Positions 26,535 through 36,488 of a DNA stretch of 64,000 nt are shown here, in pieces. Source of the stretch: an uncultured Ignavibacteria bacterium (GTDB lineage: Bacteria; Bacteroidota; Ignavibacteria; Kapaibacteriales; UBA2268). The stretch's first letter is position 1; each line of letters opens with the position of its first letter. The stretch covers positions 1 through 64,000 of the forward strand of contig CAIOZA010000107.1 in the NCBI GenBank assembly GCA_903862655.1, in the 5' to 3' direction. Both the position numbers and the translations under genes were made by a program. The notes under the pieces are model-generated. The model did not search any database, had not been told where the DNA came from, and saw only the letters and a program-made list of their open reading frames with translations.

Positions 26535-28373
26535 TCAATTTCCTTTTTTGGCTAATTCAACTTCTTTTACTTCAACTTTGCCGTCTCTAATAAACGAAAC
26601 TTTGACCTTATCGCCGGGACTATGCTCTTTTAGAGCACGAGAAAAGTCCCCAAGATTCTTTATGGTATTTTCTCCGATTTGAGTGATAATATCGCCGGCT
26701 TTCAATCCTGCTTTTTCTGCAGGACTACCAGGAGAACATCCATTAATTACAAATCCTTTGGGATTCTCAGCAAAATCGGGGATAGCCCCAAACCAAACTT
26801 TTGGCTTATCGCTACGTTTTTCTGGTTGATCTGTGGGCGGTGTAATTACTCCTGCAAATTCGGGTTTCACCTTGTACGAATCAACTGCTCTGACTGCACC
26901 TTCGGTGAAGTCACAGACTTTCGCCATTCCCTCAAAATTTATCTTATCCCAGTCATCGCTTGGTGTATGATAATCAAGATGGACTCCTGTAAACATAAAT
27001 AACACAGGAATCTTTTGATTGTAGAATGAAGCATGATCGCTTGGACCATAGCCTTCTGCATTCTTAATAACTGTAACAGTATCTGCGATACCAAGTGAAT
27101 CGATTAGTTTATCCAGCAAAGCAGCTGAATTTACACCGAAAACAGTGATTTTGTTGTCTTTTAGTCTGCCAACCATATCGAGATTGACCATCAGAGCTAT
27201 CTTTTCGCTTGGTACAACAGGATTCTTTACGAAATATGAGGAGCCAAGAACTCCCATTTCCTCACAGTTGAAAGCAACGAATACAACATTTCGATTTAAT
27301 GGATTGAGCTTAATTTTTCGGGCTAGCTCAATCAATGCTGATGTACCTGATGCATTGTCGTCAGCACCATTGTGTATCTGAGGAGTTTTTCCTTTGTAAT
27401 TAGAGTTGAATTCACCCCCGCCAATATGATCATAATGAGCACCAATAACGATGTATTCATCAGCAAGAGCCGGATCAGTTCCTTTAACCTCACCGATGAT
27501 GTTGTTAACGGAAGCCTGTTCAAATTCCAGATCAACAGTCATAGTGAGTTTGGTTGAGGGAAGGACAAAACTTTTGGGCTTCCCGGATTTCAACATTTCC
27601 ATTTCAATTGGATATAAATTCTTATCCTTTGGGAAGAATTTTGCTAACTCTGTTCTATTTGCCTGGATAGCCACCATACCTGAGTTACCGGAAATCCTCT
27701 CAATCTTAAGGCGATAGAACACATTAGCAGAATCGCTCAATCTTTTTATGAAGATTACTCCGATCGCTCCGTGATCTCTTGCATTGGATGCTTTATACTT
27801 TAAATTTGCATAATTTTCGAATTTTGCCTGGTGTGGCTTTCCATCTAGTGAGTCAGAAAATATGATTACAATTTTACCTTTTACGTCAATGCCTTCGTAA
27901 TCATCGTAACTCAATTCTTTAGCACTGATGCCATAGCCAACAAATGCTACTTCACCGCTTACAGTGGCATTCTCTGAGATGGACACAGGGTAATAATCTG
28001 TTCCAGGATTCCACTTCCTGTCTGCCTTAGTCCACATTTCGGGGGGTAATCCGGCTTTTTCGACAATTTTAGTGAATGTAACGTTTGTCTTTTCAGTAAC
28101 TTTAATTTTGTTGTTAATCTTAAATTCCTGAGTGCTGACACCATTAATAGGCAATAAACCAATCATTCGGAATTGATTAAGGATGTAGTCAGCGGCTTTC
28201 TGATTGCCGGGTGTTCCCGGTAAACGTCCCTCAAGGTCATCTGAGGAAAGGAATACTACATTTGCCTTGATTGCTTCTGCCCGATCCGAAAGCTTCTTTT
28301 CGGAGATAGATGGAATATAGGCAATTGCGATAAATAGAATAATAAGTGCTGCGTTGGCTAATCTGGATTTCAT
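26535..28373 (-). CDS. Secreted M28 aminopeptidase with PA and PDZ domains
   Basis: The 612-residue protein has an N-terminal signal or anchor helix (ANAALIILFIAIAYI), a protease-associated insert (about 120-260), the M28 zinc-peptidase core (about 300-500) and a C-terminal PDZ domain (about 530-605, AGLKAGDIITQIGENTIKN). The metal and catalytic residues are visible: H313 in GAHYDHIGG, D339 in GADDNASG, E371/E372 in NCEEMG, D399 in NLDMVGR and H469 in DYHTPSDD. Family members release N-terminal residues from peptides in the periplasm or outside the cell. The PDZ domain may bind protein C-termini. It leads an operon with a hydrolase and a lipoprotein. Confidence 0.93.
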   Translation of the reverse strand: MKSRLANAALIILFIAIAYIPSISEKKLSDRAEAIKANVVFLSSDDLEGRLPGTPGNQKAADYILNQFRMIGLLPINGVSTQEFKINNKIKVTEKTNVTFTKIVEKAGLPPEMWTKADRKWNPGTDYYPVSISENATVSGEVAFVGYGISAKELSYDDYEGIDVKGKIVIIFSDSLDGKPHQAKFENYANLKYKASNARDHGAIGVIFIKRLSDSANVFYRLKIERISGNSGMVAIQANRTELAKFFPKDKNLYPIEMEMLKSGKPKSFVLPSTKLTMTVDLEFEQASVNNIIGEVKGTDPALADEYIVIGAHYDHIGGGEFNSNYKGKTPQIHNGADDNASGTSALIELARKIKLNPLNRNVVFVAFNCEEMGVLGSSYFVKNPVVPSEKIALMVNLDMVGRLKDNKITVFGVNSAALLDKLIDSLGIADTVTVIKNAEGYGPSDHASFYNQKIPVLFMFTGVHLDYHTPSDDWDKINFEGMAKVCDFTEGAVRAVDSYKVKPEFAGVITPPTDQPEKRSDKPKVWFGAIPDFAENPKGFVINGCSPGSPAEKAGLKAGDIITQIGENTIKNLGDFSRALKEHSPGDKVKVSFIRDGKVEVKEVELAKKGN

Positions 28374-28538
28374 TTATTTACCTGCATATTCGTGATTATC
28401 GTTTGAATTTTGATAATTGATTCAACTACAAACTTATTTCATAACTAATTCAATATCAAATAAATATTAATGGAAATTGAAGAATTAATAAAGAATCACA
28501 TCTAATTCGAAGGTTCAAATCAATAAAACTGAAATCTA

Positions 28539-29027
28539 TCAATTCCTTATCAGTATTTGCAACAGATCTTCTTCCCATGTAGTCTTGGGGAATTCGACAA
28601 TACGTCCTTTTTCTTTTCCGTTTACGTAGATGATAAGTGTGGGTACTTTGTCTATGTCCATTCGGTCGGCGTAACCGCTGGTGTCGCGTTTGTCACGGTC
28701 AACCCCCCAGAGTTCGTAATCCGATGGATCAAGTCCAATCTGATCAAAAAGCTTGAATATTTTAGGAACCTCTGTTTTAGAATCTCCGCACCAGTTGCCG
28801 GCAAATAATATAAATTTATGCTTTGTTGCACTATTTACTTCTTTGATTTGTCCAACTAGAAACTCATTCGGAGAATATTCCTCAGCTTTGTAATCGGTCC
28901 AAAGGGCTTCCTTTTGCCATGATTCCCATGTAAATTTACCATAGAGATACTTCTCGTTGCGGTTCTTAGTTGTTGAACATGATGTAATAAGAATTGCAGA
29001 AATAAATATAAGAGCACAGATTCTCAT
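28539..29027 (-). CDS. Thioredoxin-fold lipoprotein with CGDS site
   Basis: The 162-residue protein has a lipoprotein signal (ILITSC, Cys17) and a thioredoxin-like domain with FAGNWCGDSKTEVPK, then KVPTLIIYVNGKE, which contains the family cis-proline. The second cysteine of the usual CxxC is a serine, so it cannot be an ordinary disulfide oxidoreductase by itself; such single-cysteine variants may act in isomerisation, as a peroxidase, or as structural proteins. Its start overlaps the glycosyltransferase stop by four bases, so the two are co-translated. Confidence 0.83.
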   Translation of the reverse strand: MRICALIFISAILITSCSTTKNRNEKYLYGKFTWESWQKEALWTDYKAEEYSPNEFLVGQIKEVNSATKHKFILFAGNWCGDSKTEVPKIFKLFDQIGLDPSDYELWGVDRDKRDTSGYADRMDIDKVPTLIIYVNGKEKGRIVEFPKTTWEEDLLQILIRN

Positions 29028-30352
29028 TTCTTGTTCCTAAGTAATATAGAATCGAGCAGAGAAGCCAGTTTTCGTGCAGATTCTCGTCTTTCGAAAGAGT
29101 TAATAAGCTCGGTGTCTGGTCTGAAATCACCGGAGCCTGTTTTCCATTGTGTGAAGTACTCCAGTACAATGGAAGCAATCTTGTCGATATTGCTCTGATG
29201 GGCAACTATTCCGGCACGGGTTTCATGCATTAATCCAGCAATGGCACTTTTTTCTGGTGCAATGGCTATGATAGGGATTTTCGTACCCATATATTCGTAA
29301 ACTTTACCAGGCACTATTTCTTCACTCTCTTTCGATTCATCCACTATTAGCAGAAGCAAATCGGATTGCATAAGATACTCAATGCTCTCATGATGCGGGA
29401 TGTATGATATAAGTTCAATTGATTCGCGGAAGGAAGCTGATTCGAACATCTCGTGGACTTCTGTGCCGAATCTACCTATGAAACGGAGACATATTTCGTC
29501 TTGCTTTAGGCTACCATCGGCAATTAATCTCTCGATTGCTTCGAATAGAGCCGCTGGATTGCGTCTGCCGTACATAGAACCTGTATAGGTCAGTGTAAAT
29601 CTCTCATTTCTTGATTTCTCGACAGTAGGATAGTCAGCAGAATCGAATCCGTTTGGAACATGATGGAACTTACCTGCATCAATTTCGGGATACTTTCCAA
29701 GAGCATCCTTGATAATGCCCTTCCATGCACATTCAACTTCGTCTGCTTCTGTGAATACAGATCTTTCCATAGCTCTGTCTATAGCCGATGGAATTGACCA
29801 GCGTTTCGGGGAAGAAATGAATCCGGTCCATGGATCTCGAAATCCGGCAACCCATGGCAACCCATGCTTGCGTTTGGCATATCTCGCTATCAGAGAACAG
29901 GTATAAGGTGGCGAAGAGCTGTAAACAGCATCAATACCCAATTTTGCAACAAGTTGATCCACAGCTTTGGGTGCCGAGAGCATCCATCCTACCCTTGCAT
30001 CAGGAATGAAAAATGTTGCACGGATGAATTCAGCTAATTTATCGGTGAAACCTGACTTTTGACCATCCTTTTTGATAACATTGACATCTATTGCCGTTCC
30101 TTTTTTCTTACCGGTCAATAACCGATAGATATCATAAGGTTCATAGATATGAGTCCGTTCCACATGCATCCCTTCGGGGATTTCCTTCATCAGCGATTCG
30201 TCGCGCGCAGGGAAGTCTCCATTTGATACTGTAAGAACAATTGGATTCCAACCAAATTCAGGCAGATAACGAACGTGCTTAAGAACACGCTGAACGCCGG
30301 GTCCGCCGGATGGAGGAAAATAATATGCAACAATCAGCAGATTTTTATTCAT
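29024..30352 (-). CDS. GT4-type glycosyltransferase
   Basis: The 442-residue protein has the GT-B fold layout: N-terminal LIVAYYFPPSGGPGVQRVLK with the glycine-rich acceptor-binding loop, then SSSPPYTCSLIARYAKR and GFRDPWTG, and a C-terminal nucleotide-sugar domain with LTYTGSMYGRRNP, FIGRFG and VPGKVYEYMGTKIPIIAI. It should transfer a sugar to a surface glycan or lipid on the cytoplasmic face. Sugar and acceptor are not predictable. No other glycan genes adjoin it; it is coupled to the thioredoxin-like lipoprotein. Confidence 0.9.
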   Translation of the reverse strand: MNKNLLIVAYYFPPSGGPGVQRVLKHVRYLPEFGWNPIVLTVSNGDFPARDESLMKEIPEGMHVERTHIYEPYDIYRLLTGKKKGTAIDVNVIKKDGQKSGFTDKLAEFIRATFFIPDARVGWMLSAPKAVDQLVAKLGIDAVYSSSPPYTCSLIARYAKRKHGLPWVAGFRDPWTGFISSPKRWSIPSAIDRAMERSVFTEADEVECAWKGIIKDALGKYPEIDAGKFHHVPNGFDSADYPTVEKSRNERFTLTYTGSMYGRRNPAALFEAIERLIADGSLKQDEICLRFIGRFGTEVHEMFESASFRESIELISYIPHHESIEYLMQSDLLLLIVDESKESEEIVPGKVYEYMGTKIPIIAIAPEKSAIAGLMHETRAGIVAHQSNIDKIASIVLEYFTQWKTGSGDFRPDTELINSFERRESARKLASLLDSILLRNKK

Positions 30353-30640
30353 TTTCTTTGTTTAAGGTTAAATCAAATCTTTTCAAATTAACTTTTTTTA
30401 TCTAATTTGACAAAACTAAGAGCTAATTGTGAGTTTTCTCTTGTGAAAGAAAATATTAATAAATACGCAGAAACTGTGATTACATTTATATCTTAGGAGG
30501 TATTATCTTTCTTGAGTCTTATAATCAAATGTTTTATTTACATTATTTTATTATAGTGTGTAACTTTTTGTAAATTCAGAACGTCTTATGAAAAACCTTT
30601 TTTGCAAAAAAAATAAAATTGTATAAAATTAGATTGTATA

Positions 30641-33600
30641 ATGTTTAAAAAACTTAAGAATAAAACCGTCATCAGCGCAATAATAATTGCCTTTTCATTA
30701 TTAATGTCCACTAGTGGAGCCCAATCACAGCTTTTGGTAGAAACTATCCAGCAGGGATCATTTGATAGTGACGTTAATACCGACTACTATCCGCGTTTCA
30801 ACTCATACGTTAGAGCCACTGACCAAGGAAAAAAAATTGTTCTGACCAAGAAGAATGTTCTGATAATGGAAGACAACTTCACAGCCATCCCTGAAAGCGT
30901 TGGAGCACCCAATGGCCAGGGATATCAGAAAGTGGAATGGGTAACAACTCTTCGTTCGCGTTCAGATACAGCCGGAACAAATCTGGATTTAATGTATATA
31001 ACTGTTACAGCCAACAATAAGACCGGAATGGCAGTGGCGACTTATCGTCTTCCGAGTGTAACCATATTATCCATTGTTTCGCTTGTTGAAATGAAGCCAA
31101 AGATAATCTATGAGCTCGATTTCGGTGATTTACCTGTAGGGCAATCTACAAATCTCCCTTTTAACTTAAGCCCACAGGCTGCAAGAAAGGAAAATGGTAA
31201 CGAGGTTCCATTTCCTGTCGACTCGATAGTGATGAAATCAAATAATTTTACTTATTTCGATGTCGATGGACCACCTTTCATGATGACATCACCAAAATTA
31301 CACTATGCTGATATAATCTTTGTTCCTAAAACTGCAAGCTTTATTAGAGAAAATATTTCTATTTACTATGAAGGCGGACGCAAACTTGATATGCCAATAA
31401 TAGGGCAGCACTATGACATGGCTCGATCAACAATGCTAAATGTAATCCAACCGAATGGTGGAGAAAAGCTAACCCCATGCCAATATTACAGAATAAAATG
31501 GTCTGGATTTATAAGGGGAATGACTACTCTTATTGAATATACAACAGATCAGGGAGTTAATTGGAATAAAATTGCTGCAGTCTCAGATTCTGTTTTTGAC
31601 TGGCTCGTACCAAATGTTATAAGTGGTGATGTTAAGATACGCGTAAGTCAACTCCTTCAGGATGGCGAGAAGCGTACATTGACTAAAGATGAGGTGCCAA
31701 ACACAAAAGTCTGTTTTAATCTTGATGCTTCCAAACTGCTATCGGCAACACGAGATGGCAGAATACTTGACTGGAATCTCAAGACTTATGATGTTGATTT
31801 TACATATAAAATTGGTCAAGTGGATTATCCGGGAGAAGCTACAGATTCTAAGGGATTAATATTCTTCGATCAAGAAACTAAATTCGTAGCTGCTTATGAC
31901 CGATTCTATATGTACCCCTATAATGATCCTGACACTTTGGCTTTCTTCAATGTCGGCTCAGCCGATCCATATTTGAAAATAGGAGTTGACTATCAGGTAA
32001 AAGAGATTTCAAGTGATTCCAGAAGGCAGTTTATTGTCGTAACTGCTGAAATGGATAATAAAATTTACCTTTATTCAACAACTGATGGATCATTGATCAA
32101 AACCATTGATTTTACTTATCCTGTTACAACGATTAACTTTAATCCTCAGAAAGATGAAGCAATTGTAGTTCTTCTCAATAATGATATTATAGTGCTCGAC
32201 GTACCTGCATTCACCGTTAAATCGAGCTTTAACTATAATCAGCTTCCACGTATAATAAAAGCTGCTTTAGCTCCGAATGGTCTTTATTTTTCGTTCGGTT
32301 GCAGAATTCCTGACAAACCCGAGTATGTTGGTTTGTTGAATGAAATTCATGTAGCTCTCCGCTCCGATGGAACAATCGTCAGATCATTCCGTAAAGCTGG
32401 GAGTAATCCTGTGAACCTGACTTTTAGCCCGACATCGAATATCCTGGTTCTTGGATATGAAGGTCAGCCACAAATTTCATTCTGGGATTTATCTTCCAGC
32501 GGATTTGCAGGTGGTTTACAGGGCAATGAAGGCTTTCTGACAGACATGAAGGTTTCACCCGGTGGTAATGCGATAGCGTCTACTTCATTCACAACCGACA
32601 ATCTGACTTTAAGAAGATTCTCTTATCCCGAAATGGATTTATCCGATAATTCTTTCGCTATTGTTAAACCTGCTGTGGATGTTCAGGCATCGATAGTTCC
32701 CGAAAAGTACATTGGTTCTGATAACTTAATACATATTGACAAGAAATTCTGCAATAAAGGTGAAGTGCCCATTCTTATTGACAATGCAGACTTTCAGTCC
32801 GGAAAGAATTTCCGATTGGCACAGCCGATCACTAATGACACACTATTTCCAGGTGAATGTCTGAGTTTCGATATTGTCTATCATCCAATTGATACCGGTG
32901 TTGTTCGCGATACAATCATATTTTATTCTTGTGCTGGTACTTTCCTGATGCCCTTTGAATCATACTCAAAGATGAGACATATTACTTTTCTTTCTGATCC
33001 GTTTGATTTCGGAGAGCTATGCATAGGGCTTAGCACAGAAAAGGACTTTATGTTTATCAGAAATGAAGATCCAGTCCCAATCAAGATTAACTTTATTACA
33101 TTTGATATTACGGATAAAAACCCATTTTATGTTGCAGGGAAGTTGAGCGATACGATAGTTCCGCCGGGACAGGTTTTACAGGTAAGACTTGGATTTGCAC
33201 CACAGCTGACCGGGATTCAGAGCAATAATCTGGTTGTTACTCATTCCGATCTGGGTGCATATCAATTCAAAGGGAATATTTCTGGACGTGGAATTGGTAC
33301 GGATATTAAGCTTAGCCATTCTGATCTTAGATTTATTCCAGAGATCAAGTCGAGAACTGTCAATATTAAAAATCTATCTGACAATACTATTAGGATTATA
33401 AAAGCCAATATATCACCTTTTAATAATTATAAATTTGTTACACCTCTACCGATTGAGATTTTAGGCAAAGGTGAAGCCAATATTCAGATTGACTGGGATG
33501 GTGTTCCGACTGCTGACGATTCACTCTATCTGGAAGCGGAACCCTGCGTTAGAAGGACTTATGTAACTCTTGGACAGTACAAAGGACAGTCAACATTAAG

Positions 33601-34276
33601 TATTCCTGATGTTCAGGCTGATCCCAATGGTGAAGCTACAATTAAAGTGCGTTTCCAGACAAATGAGAACAGTCCCTACAATGGGGATAGATTCTTTGAG
33701 TCAGAAATTACAATTAATCCAAGGATTTTTCTGCCCCAGAGCGTCTCAAGCGAATTTGGCAATGGAACACTGATAAGAAATGATATTGTCAATGACCGAA
33801 GAATAATAGGTTTCAGAGTTGAAGGTAATTTCACGACAACTGGTATTGTTGCCGACATCAAAGGAATTGCAGGATTAGCTGAAATTGATACCTCTGTGAT
33901 CCGTTTTGTACCTCAATCTTTGAATTGGGGCACAGCAGTAGCTACAACTACTCAACCCGGTGTATTCAGATTAATAAATCTATGCGGAGATAGAAGGATA
34001 ATTCAGCCAACAGGATCTCTAAAACAGCTAAGCATCTCTCCCAATCCTTCGTCAGGTTTGTTCAGAGTAAGTTTCTATAGTGAATCCGAAGGAACAGGAT
34101 CGATTGATATCATCGACAACCTTGGTCTGAAGATCATGAGTGTTTCAAATATTAATATGGTCAAGGGATTGAATGAGGTAGATCTATTAGGCAATCTGCT
34201 GTCTCCTGGAACTTATACGGTAATTGTGAAGCTGGGCTCGGAATTTATATCACAGCAGATAATAATAATAAAATAA
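30641..34276 (+). CDS. Large T9SS-secreted protein with propeller-like and ASH domains
   Basis: The 1211-residue protein has a signal peptide (cleavage near GAQSQ). Domains by eye: two Ig/ASH-like units early (YELDFGDLPVGQS), a GPI-anchor/Kre9-like module (NVIQPNGGEKL, residues about 265-345), a WD40-like propeller (about 350-690, for example LLSATRDGRILDWNL and FSPTSNILVLGYEG), more 'choice-of-anchor D'/ASH units (about 770-960), and a typical T9SS type-A sorting domain at the end (SISPNPSSGLFRVSF to SPGTYTVIVKLG). It should be exported through the T9SS and attached to the surface by PorU. It is probably co-transcribed with the OmpA-type gene 20 bases downstream. Confidence 0.85.
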   Translation: MFKKLKNKTVISAIIIAFSLLMSTSGAQSQLLVETIQQGSFDSDVNTDYYPRFNSYVRATDQGKKIVLTKKNVLIMEDNFTAIPESVGAPNGQGYQKVEWVTTLRSRSDTAGTNLDLMYITVTANNKTGMAVATYRLPSVTILSIVSLVEMKPKIIYELDFGDLPVGQSTNLPFNLSPQAARKENGNEVPFPVDSIVMKSNNFTYFDVDGPPFMMTSPKLHYADIIFVPKTASFIRENISIYYEGGRKLDMPIIGQHYDMARSTMLNVIQPNGGEKLTPCQYYRIKWSGFIRGMTTLIEYTTDQGVNWNKIAAVSDSVFDWLVPNVISGDVKIRVSQLLQDGEKRTLTKDEVPNTKVCFNLDASKLLSATRDGRILDWNLKTYDVDFTYKIGQVDYPGEATDSKGLIFFDQETKFVAAYDRFYMYPYNDPDTLAFFNVGSADPYLKIGVDYQVKEISSDSRRQFIVVTAEMDNKIYLYSTTDGSLIKTIDFTYPVTTINFNPQKDEAIVVLLNNDIIVLDVPAFTVKSSFNYNQLPRIIKAALAPNGLYFSFGCRIPDKPEYVGLLNEIHVALRSDGTIVRSFRKAGSNPVNLTFSPTSNILVLGYEGQPQISFWDLSSSGFAGGLQGNEGFLTDMKVSPGGNAIASTSFTTDNLTLRRFSYPEMDLSDNSFAIVKPAVDVQASIVPEKYIGSDNLIHIDKKFCNKGEVPILIDNADFQSGKNFRLAQPITNDTLFPGECLSFDIVYHPIDTGVVRDTIIFYSCAGTFLMPFESYSKMRHITFLSDPFDFGELCIGLSTEKDFMFIRNEDPVPIKINFITFDITDKNPFYVAGKLSDTIVPPGQVLQVRLGFAPQLTGIQSNNLVVTHSDLGAYQFKGNISGRGIGTDIKLSHSDLRFIPEIKSRTVNIKNLSDNTIRIIKANISPFNNYKFVTPLPIEILGKGEANIQIDWDGVPTADDSLYLEAEPCVRRTYVTLGQYKGQSTLSIPDVQADPNGEATIKVRFQTNENSPYNGDRFFESEITINPRIFLPQSVSSEFGNGTLIRNDIVNDRRIIGFRVEGNFTTTGIVADIKGIAGLAEIDTSVIRFVPQSLNWGTAVATTTQPGVFRLINLCGDRRIIQPTGSLKQLSISPNPSSGLFRVSFYSESEGTGSIDIIDNLGLKIMSVSNINMVKGLNEVDLLGNLLSPGTYTVIVKLGSEFISQQIIIIK

Positions 34277-34296
34277 CTTATTGAATCGGAACAAAT

Positions 34297-36228
34297 TTGA
34301 AAAAGCTTTTAATCTACATATTTATACTGGTTTTCTTTGTTAATGTAGCTCATTTATATTCACAGAGCAAGATAACTAACAGCTTCATTACAGCTGGTGG
34401 CGACATTAACGGCATTCTCTATTTTGCAAATTTTAAGCAGTTCGAGGGTGTAGATAATTGTTGCACAAACTTTAAAAATTCATTTGGGTTGAATTATAAT
34501 ATTCATGCCGGATATGAACTGAATTTTACCAAGCCATGGCTTGGAATGAAACTCAGGCTTGATTTGTCTGCCGCTTATGCAGGGTTATCAGTTACAATGA
34601 GTGAGCAGGATGCATTCGCCAATATCATAACAGGGAATACATATACAAAAGCAGTTTCAGAATTTAAGATTGATCCAAGTATTAGCACTGTAAAATTTGA
34701 TCCAGGAATGTTTTTCTATCCTTTTGACGAGATTCCATTAGCTTTCAGACTGGGGTTTCAGGCAGGAATACTTTCCGGCAAGACTTATACTCAAAGTGAG
34801 ACCTTAATTTCACCATCAAATGCTTTTTTTGAAAACGGAGCTAAGACAAGAGGATTTCATACTGGAACCATTCCTAATGCAACTTCAATGATATTTGCAT
34901 TATCAGTCGGAGCCAGATATGAAGCATGGAAATCAGGCAATTTTACTGTTAATCCTCAGATAAGGTTTAATTTTGGATTGAATAATATTGTTAGTGGGCT
35001 GAACTGGAAAGCAAGCGAGATGCATGCTGGTGTTACAATTGCCTATAATATTCCAAAGGCAGATATAATCCCTCCTTTCCCTCCTCCTGGATTACAGATG
35101 CCTCAAGCTCCTGTGCCACCACAGCCAGGAAAACTCGATCTGACCATTAAAGCTTATTATAATGGAGAAGAACAAAAAGGTAACCTTATTAATATTCCTC
35201 TTATTAGTACTGTTCACACAAAGACTGAATACTATCTTCCAATTATTTTCTTTAAACCAAATACAGCAGAAGTTGTCAATCCTGAAGAGGATTCACAATA
35301 TTCATCAAAGATCCTTAATTTTATTACAGGTTATTTTAAATCTGCAGACAAAGTAACAACTCTGACAATCAAGTCATCTTCACTTCCGGACGAGGATACA
35401 ACAATTGTTAACAGAAGGATTAGTGAATACGTATCAATCCTTGCTCCAATAGCAGGAATAGGCAGAATTCATGTTGAAAAGGAAGAATTTACTCCCGGTC
35501 GTCAACCTCAGGAAGTGATTGATGAAAAATCGAATATCAGCTTTGTTTTGTCCGATGGAACAAATCTTTTTAAGGATAATTCAATCATCTCCCAGAAATA
35601 CGATTATCTCGAAAAAGATAATACTCTTATGATCAAACCATTTGTGAGTGCCGATAGTGCATATTCATTTGCTGCTAGCATTGATATTGGCGGAAAGTCA
35701 GCACCTCTTCCTGAATCAGGATTCAGTTTAAATCAAAGAGCTGCCTTGGGACAAGAGCCACATGAAGTCACATATAGAGCAAAAGCCACAGTTTCCGATT
35801 TCTTCAACAGAAAGCTCGAAAAAGATACCGAAATTAGGGTTATTCCCAGAATTACTCAAACAATTATCCATGATAATGAAGCCTCAGATGGCGACAAGAC
35901 TTATTCGGAGTATATACTTTGCTATTTTGATTTCAATAGCTATGAAGTTTCACTATCCATACCCGAAGTATTGAAGCTCGCACAGCAAGCAATTGGAGAA
36001 GGTAGAAAAATCACTTTGATTCCATCGACAGATTTCATTGGAACAGAGAAATTCAACAAGGCTCTTGCAGTCAATCGTGCAAAAGCCGCCATCGAGCTGG
36101 TCCAAAGTGCCGACCGGCTGAATTCAGAACTTGTTTCTATAAATTATCCCGATAATTTCAAATACTCAAACTTAACCCCAATTGGAAGACATCTGAATAG
36201 AACAGTCCAAGTCAGAATTTATAGGTAA
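34297..36228 (+). CDS. OmpA-family outer-membrane protein with N-terminal barrel
   Basis: The 643-residue protein begins at a TTG codon with an upstream CGGA-type site and has a signal peptide (cleavage near LYSQS). Residues about 25-245 form alternating barrel strands, a proline-rich linker (PPFPPPGLQMPQAPVPPQPG) follows, then a middle domain, and a C-terminal OmpA-like peptidoglycan-binding domain (about 540-643) with ILCYFDFNSYEVSLS, and ALAVNRAKAAIELVQS then GRHLNRTVQVRIYR. Such proteins tie the outer membrane to the cell wall. It follows the T9SS cargo gene by 20 bases and may anchor or assist it. Confidence 0.85.
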   Translation: MKKLLIYIFILVFFVNVAHLYSQSKITNSFITAGGDINGILYFANFKQFEGVDNCCTNFKNSFGLNYNIHAGYELNFTKPWLGMKLRLDLSAAYAGLSVTMSEQDAFANIITGNTYTKAVSEFKIDPSISTVKFDPGMFFYPFDEIPLAFRLGFQAGILSGKTYTQSETLISPSNAFFENGAKTRGFHTGTIPNATSMIFALSVGARYEAWKSGNFTVNPQIRFNFGLNNIVSGLNWKASEMHAGVTIAYNIPKADIIPPFPPPGLQMPQAPVPPQPGKLDLTIKAYYNGEEQKGNLINIPLISTVHTKTEYYLPIIFFKPNTAEVVNPEEDSQYSSKILNFITGYFKSADKVTTLTIKSSSLPDEDTTIVNRRISEYVSILAPIAGIGRIHVEKEEFTPGRQPQEVIDEKSNISFVLSDGTNLFKDNSIISQKYDYLEKDNTLMIKPFVSADSAYSFAASIDIGGKSAPLPESGFSLNQRAALGQEPHEVTYRAKATVSDFFNRKLEKDTEIRVIPRITQTIIHDNEASDGDKTYSEYILCYFDFNSYEVSLSIPEVLKLAQQAIGEGRKITLIPSTDFIGTEKFNKALAVNRAKAAIELVQSADRLNSELVSINYPDNFKYSNLTPIGRHLNRTVQVRIYR

Positions 36229-36488
36229 AACTAAATCAAACTTTTGATTGGTTAAGTCAGTAGGGTATGTGTCTGATCTTTTCGGATTGCATATTCTTAT
36301 GTTTAATTCTCTTTACCAGAAAAAATAAGATACTTTAAAATAAACTTAAATTCTATTAAACAAAAAAAATAATTAAGCCAACCAAAAAAATATTTGAAAA
36401 TTCAAATATCTTTAATTATATTACTTCACAACCATTTTAAAAATATGATAATTAACTAATTTTTATTGTAATGCGACGGGAGTTCACC

